A stretch of DNA of 64,000 nucleotides. Origin: Chryseobacterium sp. Bi04. GTDB taxonomy: Bacteria; Bacteroidota; Bacteroidia; Flavobacteriales; Weeksellaceae. The stretch spans positions 744,001 to 808,000 of the forward strand of contig NZ_CAKKLP010000001.1 of assembly GCF_918698085.1 (NCBI RefSeq), read 5' to 3'. Position numbers and translations under genes: made by a program. Shown one piece after another: positions 54,151 through 63,862 of this stretch (positions are counted from its first letter, which is position 1; every line of letters starts with the position of its first letter). The notes below the pieces were generated by a model. That model saw only the letters and a program-made list of their open reading frames with translations. It did not search any database and was not told the origin of the DNA.

Positions 54151-55464
54151 CTATTTTAAAATTGTTCTTCTTCCTATACTTTTATAATAAAATCCATTCT
54201 GCTCAGGAACTTCTAACGGGTACATGTTTCTACCGTCAAAAATAGCTTTATTCTTCATTTTTTTCGACATGAGTTCAAAATTGGGATTTTTAAACTCCGG
54301 CCATTCTGTAGAGATAAATAGAGCGTCTGCACCTTCTAAAGCATCATACATTCCTTTGGCGTATTGTATTTTATCACCAATTACTTTCTTGACGTTACTT
54401 TCTGCAACAGTATCATAAGCTATGATTTCAGCTCCCTTTTCCAATAACAGGGCAATATTATCTAAAGAAGAGGCTTCCCGGATATCATCCGTATTGGCTT
54501 TAAAAGCTAATCCCCATATAGCAATTTTCTTGCCTTTAATATTTCCTCCGAAATATTTTTCTATTTCAGACACGAGAATTACCTTCTGTGCCGTATTTAC
54601 ATTTTCTGTAGCTTCTAAAATCTGGAAATTGAAATCTTCCTGCTTTCCGGATTTAATAAGTGCTTTTACATCTTTAGGAAAACAGCTCCCTCCATAGCCG
54701 ATACCCGGAAATAAAAAGCGGTGTCCGATTCTGTCATCACTTCCCATTCCCAGTCTTACCTTGTCTACATCTGCGCCTACTTTTTCACAATAGTTGGCAA
54801 TTTCATTCATGAAAGTAATCTTTACTGCTAAGAATGAATTGGCTGCATATTTGGTAAGTTCTGATGATTTTTCATCCATGAAGATGATTGGAATCCCAGT
54901 ATTGGTAAAAGGCTGGTAAATTTTAGACATAATATCCTTCGCTCTTTCAGAGCTTGCTCCTACAACCACTCTTGATGGGTTCATGGAGTCTTCCACAGCA
55001 AAACCTTCTCTTAAAAATTCCGGATTTGAAACTACATCAAAAGGAATGTTTGTTTTGGAAGATATGACGCTGCTTACTTTATCAGCAGTTCCTACAGGTA
55101 CTGTACTTTTATTGACAATAACTTTATATTCTGTCATCATCTCACCAATATTATTGGCTACCTGAAGAACATATGAAAGATCTGCTGAACCATCCTCGCC
55201 GGGAGGAGTGGGCAGTGCCAGATAAATGACCTCACTTTTGTCTAAGGCTTCTTTCAGATTGGTAGTGAAAAATAATCTCTCAGACTGTATGTTTCTTAGA
55301 AACATTTCTTCAAGATTTGGCTCATAGATGGGAACTACGCCGTTTTTCATACCTTCAACTTTTTTTTCATCAATATCAACACAGTATACTGAATTGCCAA
55401 GTTCTGCCAGCGTAGTTCCTGTAACTAATCCTACATAACCTGTTCCTACAATCGTTATATTCAA
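54151..55464 (-). CDS. ugd: UDP-glucose 6-dehydrogenase
   Basis: 437 residues. It oxidises UDP-glucose to UDP-glucuronate. NAD-binding GTGYVG (7-12), VSNPEFLREG (about 145-154) and the catalytic Cys261 in GIGYGGSCFPKDV. The start is TTG at 55464: the family begins MNITIVGTGYVG and here that stretch is preceded by TTG, with no ATG in frame nearby. TATTTTTG at 55490-55497 on the minus strand is a likely promoter element, giving a leader of about 20 nt. Confidence 0.95.
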   Translation of the reverse strand: MNITIVGTGYVGLVTGTTLAELGNSVYCVDIDEKKVEGMKNGVVPIYEPNLEEMFLRNIQSERLFFTTNLKEALDKSEVIYLALPTPPGEDGSADLSYVLQVANNIGEMMTEYKVIVNKSTVPVGTADKVSSVISSKTNIPFDVVSNPEFLREGFAVEDSMNPSRVVVGASSERAKDIMSKIYQPFTNTGIPIIFMDEKSSELTKYAANSFLAVKITFMNEIANYCEKVGADVDKVRLGMGSDDRIGHRFLFPGIGYGGSCFPKDVKALIKSGKQEDFNFQILEATENVNTAQKVILVSEIEKYFGGNIKGKKIAIWGLAFKANTDDIREASSLDNIALLLEKGAEIIAYDTVAESNVKKVIGDKIQYAKGMYDALEGADALFISTEWPEFKNPNFELMSKKMKNKAIFDGRNMYPLEVPEQNGFYYKSIGRRTILK

Positions 55465-55489
55465 AATGTTTGGTTTTTAAAATTCAAGA

Positions 55490-55497
55490 CAAAAATA
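55490..55497 (-). promoter_or_regulatory. -7 promoter element of ugd
   Basis: TATTTTTG on the minus strand, 25 bp upstream of the TTG start. It would drive ugd-rmlB-rmlA. Confidence 0.45.
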
Positions 55498-55572
55498 ATA
55501 AAAATACTTTCATATGCTCGTTTAATTTAAGGTAAATAGAATTTATGCTATTTGCTTGATAATAAGATAATT

Positions 55573-55602
55573 TTGCTTTTTTAGAAAAAAAGCGTATATT
55601 TG
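55573..55602 (+). promoter_or_regulatory. rimP-nusA-infB promoter
   Basis: TTG (55573-55575, within TTTTG), 19 nt, TATATTTG (55595-55602). This is a near-perfect Bacteroidota promoter. The expected start of transcription is near 55606. Confidence 0.8.
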
Positions 55603-55626
55603 CAATGGATTTACGGGAAAAATGAG

Positions 55627-55651
55627 AAGGCTTCGAAAGAAAGCCTTTTTT
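55627..55651 (+). terminator. terminator-like leader hairpin before rimP
   Basis: A 7-bp stem AAGGCTT/AAGCCTT (55627-55633 and 55641-55647), 7-nt loop, then more T up to 55651. It lies about 20 nt after the predicted transcription start and 29 nt before the rimP ATG, with no gene before it on this strand. It looks like an attenuator. Confidence 0.7.
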
Positions 55652-55679
55652 CGTACTATAAATCAAGATAAAACAATGT

Positions 55680-56147
55680 ATGGAGTTTAGAAAAAGAATT
55701 GAAGAATTATTAAATGAATTCCTTGAGACCAGAAAAGATCTGTTTCTTATTGATCTTAAATTTTCTGCAGGGGATGACATTACAGTGATTTTAGATGGCG
55801 ACAATGGAGTTTCTTTGCAGGATTGCCTTGATGCAAGCCGTGCAGTGGAATTCAATATGGATCGTGAGGAACATGATTTTAGCCTTCAGGTGATGTCTGC
55901 AGGACTTAGTGAACCGTTGTCTATCCCAAGACAGTTCAAAAAGAACTTAGGACGAGAGATTGAAGTGATGTTGGAGGACTCTTCTAAAATTGAAGGAGAA
56001 TTATCTAAAGTAGATGAAGAGAAGATTACCCTTGTCTTACGTTATCGTAAGCCGAAGGATATTGGGAAAGGGAAAGTTGATGTAGAGGAGGAAAAAGAAA
56101 TTCCTTACTCTGAGATCAAAAAAGCATTGGCAGTAATTAAATTTTAA
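55680..56147 (+). CDS. rimP: ribosome maturation factor RimP
   Basis: 155 residues, the usual length. It helps mature the 30S subunit. N-terminal FRKRIEELLNEFLETRKDLFLIDLKF, DGDNGVSLQDCLDASRAVE (about 40-58), DFSLQVMSAGLSEPLSIPRQFKKNLG (about 66-91) and a small C-terminal barrel. First gene of the conserved rimP-nusA-infB operon; nusA follows 17 bp later. Confidence 0.95.
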   Translation: MEFRKRIEELLNEFLETRKDLFLIDLKFSAGDDITVILDGDNGVSLQDCLDASRAVEFNMDREEHDFSLQVMSAGLSEPLSIPRQFKKNLGREIEVMLEDSSKIEGELSKVDEEKITLVLRYRKPKDIGKGKVDVEEEKEIPYSEIKKALAVIKF

Positions 56148-56164
56148 AAAAGAAAAAAGAATAG

Positions 56165-57400
56165 ATGGATAATATAGCGTTGATTGAATCCTTTGGTGAT
56201 TTTAAAGACGAAAAAGGGATCAGTAAGATTGATCTTATGGCAATTATTGAAGACTCACTGAAAACTCTTTTGAGAAAAAGATTTGATTCGGATGATCATT
56301 TTGATGTGATTGTAAACCCTGATAAAGGAGATTTTCAGATATTTTTAAATAAAACAATTGTAGAAGACGAAATGTCTGAAGACGATGATCTGGAGATTGA
56401 AATTTCTGAGGCTAAAAAAATTGATCCTACCTTTGAAGTAGGAGAAGATTTTACAATGGAAATTCCTGTTGCGCAATTAGGAAGAAGGAATATTCTTACC
56501 CTAAAGCAAATTTTGGCTACAAAACTTCAGGAGCACAATAATGCAATGCTGTATGAACAGTTTAGAGATAAAATCGGGGAAATAGTTGTAGGGGAAATTC
56601 ACCATATCCGTCATAAGCACGTGATTTTGTTGGATGATGAAGAGAATGAATTTATTTTACCGAAAGAAAATCAGATCCCATCAGATTTCTTTAAAAAAGG
56701 TGAGAATATCAGAGCTATTGTAGAAACAGTAGACTTTAAAGGTTCTAAACCACAGATTATTATTTCCAGAACTGCACCTAAGTTTCTTGAAAAGTTACTA
56801 GAACTGGAAATTCCTGAAATTCAGGACGGAACAATTATCTTGAAGAAGGCCGTTAGAATTCCTGGAGAAAAGGCAAAAATTGCAGTAGATGCTTATGATG
56901 ACAGAATTGATCCTGTAGGTGCCTGTGTAGGTGTGAAGGGATCCAGAATTCATGGGGTTGTAAGAGAGTTGAGAAATGAAAACATCGATGTTATTCAGTG
57001 GTCTAAAAACCCTGAGATTTTGGTGAAGAGAGCTTTAGGAAATGTTACAATTAATAAGATTGAAATCAATGAGGATACTAACTATGCATTGGTATATACT
57101 CCGGTTGAGGAAATCTCTAAAGTAATTGGAAAACAAGGTCAAAATATCAGACTGGCTTCTTGGTTGACAGGATATGAGATTGATGTATACAGAGAGTCTA
57201 GTGAGGATGACGACGTTGATTTGAGAGAATTTAATGACGATATCGAGCAGTGGATTTTGGATGAATTTAAAAAGGTAGGTCTTACTACTGCAAAGTCGGT
57301 TTTAGATAAAGAAACTGAAAGTCTTTTAAATATGGTTGATCTTGAGGAAGAAACTATTGAAGATGTAAAACGTATTTTAAGAGAAGAATTTGAAGATTAA
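56165..57400 (+). CDS. nusA: transcription factor NusA
   Basis: 411 residues. An N-terminal RNA-polymerase-binding domain (about 1-125) is followed by an S1-type domain (GEIVVGEIHHIRHKHVILLDDEENEFILP, about 137-165) and two KH domains (DPVGACVGVKGSRIHGVV and EISKVIGKQGQNIRLASWLTGYEIDVY). A short helix-hairpin-helix-like tail is present (TTAKSVLDKETESLLNMVD). It controls pausing and termination and, in other bacteria, its own operon. The length is typical for Bacteroidota. Confidence 0.96.
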   Translation: MDNIALIESFGDFKDEKGISKIDLMAIIEDSLKTLLRKRFDSDDHFDVIVNPDKGDFQIFLNKTIVEDEMSEDDDLEIEISEAKKIDPTFEVGEDFTMEIPVAQLGRRNILTLKQILATKLQEHNNAMLYEQFRDKIGEIVVGEIHHIRHKHVILLDDEENEFILPKENQIPSDFFKKGENIRAIVETVDFKGSKPQIIISRTAPKFLEKLLELEIPEIQDGTIILKKAVRIPGEKAKIAVDAYDDRIDPVGACVGVKGSRIHGVVRELRNENIDVIQWSKNPEILVKRALGNVTINKIEINEDTNYALVYTPVEEISKVIGKQGQNIRLASWLTGYEIDVYRESSEDDDVDLREFNDDIEQWILDEFKKVGLTTAKSVLDKETESLLNMVDLEEETIEDVKRILREEFED

Positions 57401-57476
57401 GATTTTAATAAATTTTAATAAGCAGTAAAAAGAAATACTTTAATTTTAAAAATTAAAAAAATAGTAAATAATATAG

Positions 57477-60425
57477 ATGCCAAAAATAAGATTAAATAAA
57501 GCGGTTAAGGAATTCAACATTTCGATGTCTAGATTAGTGGAGTTTTTACAAGCTAAGGGAATCGAGGTTGAAAGCAATCCTAACGCTCAATTAGAAGAAG
57601 CGGCATATTCTGCATTGGAAGCTGAGTTTGCCAAGGATGGTGAACAACGTAAAGCTTCCCATGAGGTGGTGATCACAAAGGTTCCGGAAGAGAAACTGGA
57701 AATTGAGAAATCCCCTGAAGTAATAAGAGCTAAAGCTAGTAAACCAGAAACTAAGATTTTAGGTAAAATAGACTTGGAGGCTAGAAAGCCTGAAGTTGAA
57801 GAAGCTCCTGCAGCCCCTGTAGCAATACCGGTTGAAGAAAAGAAAGAAGAAATAGTGAAAGAAGAACCGGAAGTGAAAACAGCGCCTGAGAAGCAGGAAT
57901 TTAAAGTTTTGGATAAGATTGATTTGTCTCAGATAGAATCTAGAAATAGACCTGTGAAAAAAGACAAACCAAAAATGGAGGAGAAAAAAGAAGAAGTGAA
58001 ACCTGTGGAACCAATAAAAGAAACTCCAAAACCGGTTGTAGAGGAGAAAAAAGTGGAAACTCCAAAAGTTGAGGCTGAACCGGAGTCTCAGGAACCACAA
58101 AAGATTGAGACAGTTTATCAGAAGCTTGACGGTCCTAAGATCGTTGGAGAAAAGATAGACTTAACTCAGTTTGCGCCAAAACCAGGTTCTGGAGCAAAAA
58201 AGAAAAGAAAAAGAATTGAAAAACCCGGTGGCCCGAATAATAATCAGCAAGGTCAGGGGAATAATCAAAATTCTGGAAACAATAACCAAGGTGGTCAAAA
58301 CCAAGGAAACCGTCAGAATAATAACAATGGCGGACAAGGTGGGAACCGTCCTCCGGGTCAAGGAGGCCAAGGAAACCGTCCTCCAGGACAAGGTGGTCAG
58401 GGTGGTGGAAACCGTTTTGGAAACAACCAAGGTGGCGGAAATCGTCCGGGTCAAGGTGGTGGCTTCAAAAAAGGAGGTCAAAACAACAGACCTGGTCAGC
58501 GAGTTATGCCAGTTGAGTTAACTGACGAACAAGTTAAAAATCAGATTAAAGAAACTCTTGAAAAACTTACCAATAAAGGAGGTAAGTCTAAATCTGCTAA
58601 ACACAGAAAAGACAAGAGAACGTATCGTAGAGAGCAGGATGAGCGTCAGCAGGAGCTTGAAGCACAAGACAGAACGCTTAAGGTAACAGAATTCATTACA
58701 GTAGGTGAATTGGCCAGCTTAATGAATGTTTCACCAACAGAAGTTATTTCTGCTTGTTTCTCATTGGGGGTAATGGTAACCATGAACCAGAGATTAGAAG
58801 CTGATACCTTATTATTAGTAGCAGATGAATTTGGTTATAAAATTGAATTCTCAGATGCTGATCTTGAAGAAAGCGAAAGCGAAGATGAAGTTGATAATGA
58901 AGAGGATTTAGTGAGCAGAGCTCCAATCGTTACAGTAATGGGACACGTTGACCACGGTAAAACTTCATTACTTGACTACGTAAGAAAAACCAATGTAATT
59001 GCAGGAGAATCCGGAGGGATTACTCAGCACATAGGTGCTTATAATGTGAAACTGGAAAACGGTCAGAGAATTACTTTCTTAGATACACCAGGTCACGAAG
59101 CATTTACGGCGATGAGAGCCCGAGGTGCTCAGATTACGGATATTGCTATCATTGTAATTGCAGCTGATGATGATGTAATGCCTCAGACGAGAGAAGCTAT
59201 TTCTCACGCTCAGGCAGCAGGAGTACCAATGATTATTGCATTGAACAAAGTAGATAGACCAAGTGCAAATCCTGATAATATCAGACAACAGCTTTCCGGG
59301 ATGAATATCCTTGTAGAAGAATGGGGTGGAAATGTTCAGGCGCAGGAAATTTCTGCAAAATTTGGTAACAATATGGATGTTCTATTGGAAAAAGTATTAC
59401 TTCAGGCAGAAATGCTTGATTTAAAAGCTAACCCGGATAGAAATGCTCAAGGAGTTGTTATTGAAGCTTCACTAGATAAAGGAAGAGGATATGTTGCCAC
59501 GATGTTGGTACAAACCGGTACTTTAAGAGTTGGAGATTATGTAGTGGCTGGTAAAAACCACGGTAAGGTAAAAGCAATGCTTGATGAAAGAGGAAGAAAC
59601 CTTACAGAGGCGGGTCCATCTATCCCAGTAACTATTTTAGGGTTGGACGGAGCACCAACAGCAGGTGATAAGTTTAAAGTATATGAAGATGAAAGTGAGG
59701 CTAAAACTATTGCCAATAAGAGAGAACAACTTCAGAGAGAGCTTTCAATCAGAACGAAGAAGCATACTACGCTTGAAGAATTAGGTAGAAGAATTGCTTT
59801 AGGAGACTTTAAGGAATTAAATATTATTCTGAAAGGTGACGTGGATGGTTCAGTTGAAGCATTATCTGATCAATTACAAAGATTGTCTACTGGTGAGATT
59901 AACGTTAATATTCTTCATAAAGGAGTAGGTCAGATCACAGAATCTGATGTTAATTTAGCGGCTGCTTCAGATGCTATCATTATCGGATTTAACGTAAGAG
60001 CTGGTGCTAATGCTAAAGATCTTGCGGATAGAGAAGAAATTGAAATCAGAAACTATTCTGTAATTTATGCAGCAATAGAAGAAGTGAAAGAAGCTATGGA
60101 GGGTATGCTTTCTCCTGAAATTAAAGAACAGGTCATCGGTAATGTTGAGATCAGAGAGGTGTTTAAAATCTCTAAGGTTGGAACAATTGCCGGTTGTATG
60201 GTTCTTTCAGGAAAAGTAGCCAGAAACTCCAAAGTAAGAGTATTGAGAGATGGTATTGTTAAGTTTGACGGAGAGCTTGAAAGCTTGAAGCGTTTCAAAG
60301 ATGATGTAAAAGAAGTAACCAAAGGTTATGAATGTGGTCTGAACCTGAAAGGATATAACGATATTGAGATCGGAGATATTCTTGAAGTTTATGAACAGGT
60401 AGCTGTTAAAAAGAAGCTAAAATAA
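57477..60425 (+). CDS. infB: translation initiation factor IF-2
   Basis: 982 residues. A GTPase that brings fMet-tRNA to the ribosome. The N-terminal IF2 helix ([20 protein letters not shown]) is followed by a long acidic/basic KE-rich part (about 60-230) and a Gly/Asn/Gln-rich segment (about 250-340). The G domain has GHVDHGKT (489-496), DTPGH (536-540) and NKVD, followed by domains II to IV with the C2 domain at the end. The second motif block before the G domain ([17 protein letters not shown]) is the IF2 N2 domain. A strong terminator follows. Confidence 0.97.
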   Translation: MPKIRLNKAVKEFNISMSRLVEFLQAKGIEVESNPNAQLEEAAYSALEAEFAKDGEQRKASHEVVITKVPEEKLEIEKSPEVIRAKASKPETKILGKIDLEARKPEVEEAPAAPVAIPVEEKKEEIVKEEPEVKTAPEKQEFKVLDKIDLSQIESRNRPVKKDKPKMEEKKEEVKPVEPIKETPKPVVEEKKVETPKVEAEPESQEPQKIETVYQKLDGPKIVGEKIDLTQFAPKPGSGAKKKRKRIEKPGGPNNNQQGQGNNQNSGNNNQGGQNQGNRQNNNNGGQGGNRPPGQGGQGNRPPGQGGQGGGNRFGNNQGGGNRPGQGGGFKKGGQNNRPGQRVMPVELTDEQVKNQIKETLEKLTNKGGKSKSAKHRKDKRTYRREQDERQQELEAQDRTLKVTEFITVGELASLMNVSPTEVISACFSLGVMVTMNQRLEADTLLLVADEFGYKIEFSDADLEESESEDEVDNEEDLVSRAPIVTVMGHVDHGKTSLLDYVRKTNVIAGESGGITQHIGAYNVKLENGQRITFLDTPGHEAFTAMRARGAQITDIAIIVIAADDDVMPQTREAISHAQAAGVPMIIALNKVDRPSANPDNIRQQLSGMNILVEEWGGNVQAQEISAKFGNNMDVLLEKVLLQAEMLDLKANPDRNAQGVVIEASLDKGRGYVATMLVQTGTLRVGDYVVAGKNHGKVKAMLDERGRNLTEAGPSIPVTILGLDGAPTAGDKFKVYEDESEAKTIANKREQLQRELSIRTKKHTTLEELGRRIALGDFKELNIILKGDVDGSVEALSDQLQRLSTGEINVNILHKGVGQITESDVNLAAASDAIIIGFNVRAGANAKDLADREEIEIRNYSVIYAAIEEVKEAMEGMLSPEIKEQVIGNVEIREVFKISKVGTIAGCMVLSGKVARNSKVRVLRDGIVKFDGELESLKRFKDDVKEVTKGYECGLNLKGYNDIEIGDILEVYEQVAVKKKLK

Positions 60426-60447
60426 TATCATAAATAAATATATTATT

Positions 60448-60481
60448 AACCTGCCGTTTCTCTGAAACGGCAGGTTTTTTT
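60448..60481 (+). terminator. terminator of the rimP-nusA-infB operon
   Basis: A 13-bp perfect stem AACCTGCCGTTTC/GAAACGGCAGGTT (60448-60460 and 60464-60476), 3-nt loop, then a T-run. It lies 22 bp past the infB stop. Confidence 0.93.
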
Positions 60482-61057
60482 ATGGTGTTTCATTTCAAAA
60501 ATACTATCCGATGTTGATTTTATTAACCATTAATGGATTATAGATTTATATTTTTTAGTTTGATTAAAAACAACGGTCAAGGTCAATTTTTTCCTTGCTG
60601 GATAGAGTAATTTGCTTATATACTTAACTATATGGTGAATTATAAAGGATGCATTATTTTCTATTGATTCAATTTATTTTTTAAGTATATCCCTTATTTT
60701 GGGTTTTCCACTATGATTGTGGTTTTCTGTAATGTGTTGGAAATGTGGGGTGAATGGATGGTTTTAGTATTTTTATAGTCATTTTAACCTTAGAGAAAGT
60801 AAGTTTTGGTAATAAAATAATTTAGAATCATTATAAATAAAAAAAAATAAACTACGGATTGATTATTTAGAGTGTGTTATTTTTAGTATATTTTAATTTT
60901 ATGGTATTTTTTTACTTTAAAAATTGTTAAATATTTATAATTTAAGCTCAATACTATGTGAATTGTTAAAATTATACTATTTAGTCAAAGTGAAAAATTT
61001 GCTAGTGTTAATATTTATTAACATATTTGTTGCTAAAATATATTAAAATTTGTTAAT
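60482..61057 (+). promoter_or_regulatory. long AT-rich upstream region of the SusC-like gene
   Basis: About 575 bases without a gene. The last 130 bases contain several copies of TTGTTAA or GTTAA (near 60926, 60962, 61007 and 61049) and two close TTAATAT motifs. No clean TAnnTTTG was found right before the ATG. The repeats could bind a regulator or be chance in AT-rich DNA. No anti-sigma or regulator gene is next to it. Confidence 0.35.
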
Positions 61058-63850
61058 ATGAATGTTAAACTATGTGTATTGAGTGTGGGGGCTTTGTTTT
61101 TCTTGGGACAAACTGCTTTTGCACAGACAACAAAAAAAGATACAGCAAAAACTAAAGTAATTGATGAGATTGTTGTAGTTGGGGTACAAAAAAAGAAAAA
61201 AAATGAAATTACCCAGGCTGTTTCTGTAGTAGGTGGTGAAGAGCTTACTAGAATGTCCGCTTCAAGTACCGGTATTACAAACATGCTTCAGGGTAAGATG
61301 TCTGGTTTGCAGGTATCTACCAACTCTGGTAAACCAGGAGAACCAGGGTCCATCAGAATTAGAGGAGCTGTCAATGTTTCTGCTACAATAGGAGCTTCAG
61401 ATCCATTGTTTGTTGTAGATGGTATTTATATGACTCAGCGTCAGTTCAACTCCATTCCTGCAACAGATATTGAAAGTGTTACGGAATTAAAAGATGCCGC
61501 TTCAACTGCTGTATATGGAGCTAGAGCTGCTAACGGGGTTATTGTAGTGACTACAAAAAGAGGTAAGTCTGGAAAACCAGCGATCACTTATGATACAAGA
61601 TTTGGTTTTGCTTATAAGCCGAAAGACAAGAACTTCACAATGATGAATACTGCTCAGAAGATTCAGTTTGAGAACGAGATGTCAGGATTAGGAGTGAATC
61701 CAAACCCGGTTTATACTCCTGCAGAAGCTGCAGAATTAATGGCACAGGATCATGACTGGTCTAAAGATATCTTAAGAAATTCAGCAATTCAATATCATAA
61801 CCTATCAGTAAGAGGTGGGGGAGAAACTAACTCATACTACGCTTCTTTGGGATATGATTCAGATTCTGGTATCCTACAGGAATTAGATGGATTTAAAAGA
61901 TACAATGCCCGATTCAACTTTGACCAAAAGGTTAGTGATAAAATGAAATTAGCTTTTGATTTTGGTATCATTAATGTTAGAACACAAGATCAAAGATATT
62001 CTTATAATGCATTAAGCCCATTTTATTCAATTTATACATTGAATTCATATGAGCCTATCTATAATGCAGACGGTTCTCTTAATCCTACAACCAACTCTAT
62101 TAACCCAATTGATCTTAGAAGAAATGAGGTTACTACAGACTGGAGAACAAGAATTTCAGGGCAAATATCCGGTTCTTACGAATTCTTTAAAGGGTTAACA
62201 TTCAAATCTACGTTCGGAAATATTTATGATCTTAGAAAGAATAAGTACGTAGTGAAAAAAGGGTCTGATATTGCTAAAGTATATGGTACTCCAGATGGAA
62301 GTATCAGAGATACAAGGTCAGATTTCTGGACGTATGTATTTAACAATAGATTTGACTTCTCAAGATCATTTGGACAGCACAAAGTGTCAGCAGTTGCTGC
62401 ATTTGAATATAGCCAGGAACAGTTCGGAAGTTTATCAGGAACAAAAAGAGTAATGTTAGGACCTGATGTTACTGATGTGGGTTCTGCTTCTACTCCGTTT
62501 GCTATTACGGGTAGTACAACAACAACAAGATATGTGAGTTTATTAGGAGTAGTTGACTACAACTATGCTGGTAGATACTTATTATCAGGATCTATCAGAA
62601 GAGATGGAAACTCAAGACTAGGACAAGATAATAAATATGGTAACTTCTGGTCTGCTTCAGCAGCATGGAATTTAGCAAAAGAATCTTTCTTTGATGTTCC
62701 TTTCTTCAATGATATTAAATTTAGATATAGTATTGGTACAACGGGTAATATATCTGCTCTTGCAGATTACCAAAACCTTATTACTGTCGTATCAGGTGAT
62801 TATGGTACAGATCCTACAGCGGGTCCATCGAATGCTTATGGGCAGCCAAACCTTAAATGGGAGTCTAAAAAATCTCAAAACTTAGGGGTAGATGTGGCGA
62901 TGTGGAATAACAGAATCAAATTAACTGCCGAAGTATTTAAAGATGACAGAAAAGATTTCTTATATGCAATTCCTAATACACCACTTGAAGGAGGAGGTTA
63001 TATTTATTCCAGTGTTACCAATGCCGGAAATATTGAAATTAAGGGGCTGGAGTCTGAATTAAGTATTGATATCATCAGAAGTAAAGATATTGACTGGTCT
63101 GTAAGAGGGAATATCTCTATGCTTAAATATAATGTAAAAAGTTTATATGGAGATGCTACCCAGCTTAGCTTAGATGGTACTACATTTATGCGTGTGGGTG
63201 ATGAGCCTACCGTATTCAAAATGGTTAAGAGTGCTGGTGTAGATCCTACCAATGGAGATGCATTGTATTATAAACTGGATGGTTCGGTGACCAATGTATA
63301 TAGCTCAGGTGATGCGCAGTTCCTATCAGGAAAATCTACTTTACCAAGTGCGTATGGTGGTTTTGGAACTACATTCAGATATAAAGGATTTGATTTAAAT
63401 GCAGATTTTTCCTTCCAGACTGGAGGATATAGCTATAATATTATGGGGCAAAACCTTTCAGATTTCTCTGCATACAACCAAAACTTGAGTACGGATGCGT
63501 TTAATTACTGGAAGAAACCGGGAGACACTAATGTGTTGCCTAAGCCAAATGTTAACGGTCTTCAATCTACAGATGCATTTTTACAGAAAACAGATTTTGT
63601 AAGATTGAGATCAGTGGAAATAGGATATACTTTTGATAAGAAATTCCTAGGTGAGTCCCTTCCTGTAAATAGTATCAGAGTATATGGTTCTGGTCAGAAC
63701 TTAGCGCTTTGGACTAACTATACAGGAGATCCTGAAGTTGCTTTAGCCTCTGAGACACAGGCGAATGGAGCGTTTATTCCAGGATCTATCAGTTTATACA
63801 ATTATCCAAATACAAGAACATTCCTAATGGGAGTGCAAGTTAACTTCTAA
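61058..63850 (+). CDS. SusC/RagA-type TonB-dependent outer membrane transporter
   Basis: 930 residues. A signal peptide (MNVKLCVLSVGALFFLGQTAFAQ) is followed by a TonB-box-like segment (DEIVVVGVQ, about 36-44) and the plug domain (VSVVGGEELTRMSAS, LQVSTNSGKPGEPGSIRIRG, PLFVVDGIYM, SVTELKDAASTAVYGARAANGVIVVTTKRG). The rest is a 22-strand barrel ending in MGVQVNF with the usual terminal Phe. There is no N-terminal carboxypeptidase-regulatory-like extension, which many SusC proteins carry. It imports an unknown nutrient together with the SusD-like lipoprotein 12 bp downstream. Confidence 0.95.
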   Translation: MNVKLCVLSVGALFFLGQTAFAQTTKKDTAKTKVIDEIVVVGVQKKKKNEITQAVSVVGGEELTRMSASSTGITNMLQGKMSGLQVSTNSGKPGEPGSIRIRGAVNVSATIGASDPLFVVDGIYMTQRQFNSIPATDIESVTELKDAASTAVYGARAANGVIVVTTKRGKSGKPAITYDTRFGFAYKPKDKNFTMMNTAQKIQFENEMSGLGVNPNPVYTPAEAAELMAQDHDWSKDILRNSAIQYHNLSVRGGGETNSYYASLGYDSDSGILQELDGFKRYNARFNFDQKVSDKMKLAFDFGIINVRTQDQRYSYNALSPFYSIYTLNSYEPIYNADGSLNPTTNSINPIDLRRNEVTTDWRTRISGQISGSYEFFKGLTFKSTFGNIYDLRKNKYVVKKGSDIAKVYGTPDGSIRDTRSDFWTYVFNNRFDFSRSFGQHKVSAVAAFEYSQEQFGSLSGTKRVMLGPDVTDVGSASTPFAITGSTTTTRYVSLLGVVDYNYAGRYLLSGSIRRDGNSRLGQDNKYGNFWSASAAWNLAKESFFDVPFFNDIKFRYSIGTTGNISALADYQNLITVVSGDYGTDPTAGPSNAYGQPNLKWESKKSQNLGVDVAMWNNRIKLTAEVFKDDRKDFLYAIPNTPLEGGGYIYSSVTNAGNIEIKGLESELSIDIIRSKDIDWSVRGNISMLKYNVKSLYGDATQLSLDGTTFMRVGDEPTVFKMVKSAGVDPTNGDALYYKLDGSVTNVYSSGDAQFLSGKSTLPSAYGGFGTTFRYKGFDLNADFSFQTGGYSYNIMGQNLSDFSAYNQNLSTDAFNYWKKPGDTNVLPKPNVNGLQSTDAFLQKTDFVRLRSVEIGYTFDKKFLGESLPVNSIRVYGSGQNLALWTNYTGDPEVALASETQANGAFIPGSISLYNYPNTRTFLMGVQVNF

Positions 63851-63862
63851 TTCAATTTTCTC

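Noticed and set aside
55605..55625. Six-codon leader peptide ending at the rimP leader hairpin
   Set aside because: Its ATG lies at or before the expected transcription start given the TATATTTG element.
57759..58100. 113-codon Phe/Arg-rich frame on the minus strand
   Set aside because: It is the complement of the Lys/Glu-rich part of infB; the composition explains the open frame.
58250..58510. Repetitive DNA that could be taken for a CRISPR or satellite array
   Set aside because: The repeats are short, irregular and in frame with IF-2 low-complexity sequence.
58171..58521. 116-codon plus-strand frame inside infB
   Set aside because: Shadow of the Gly/Asn/Gln-rich infB segment in another frame.
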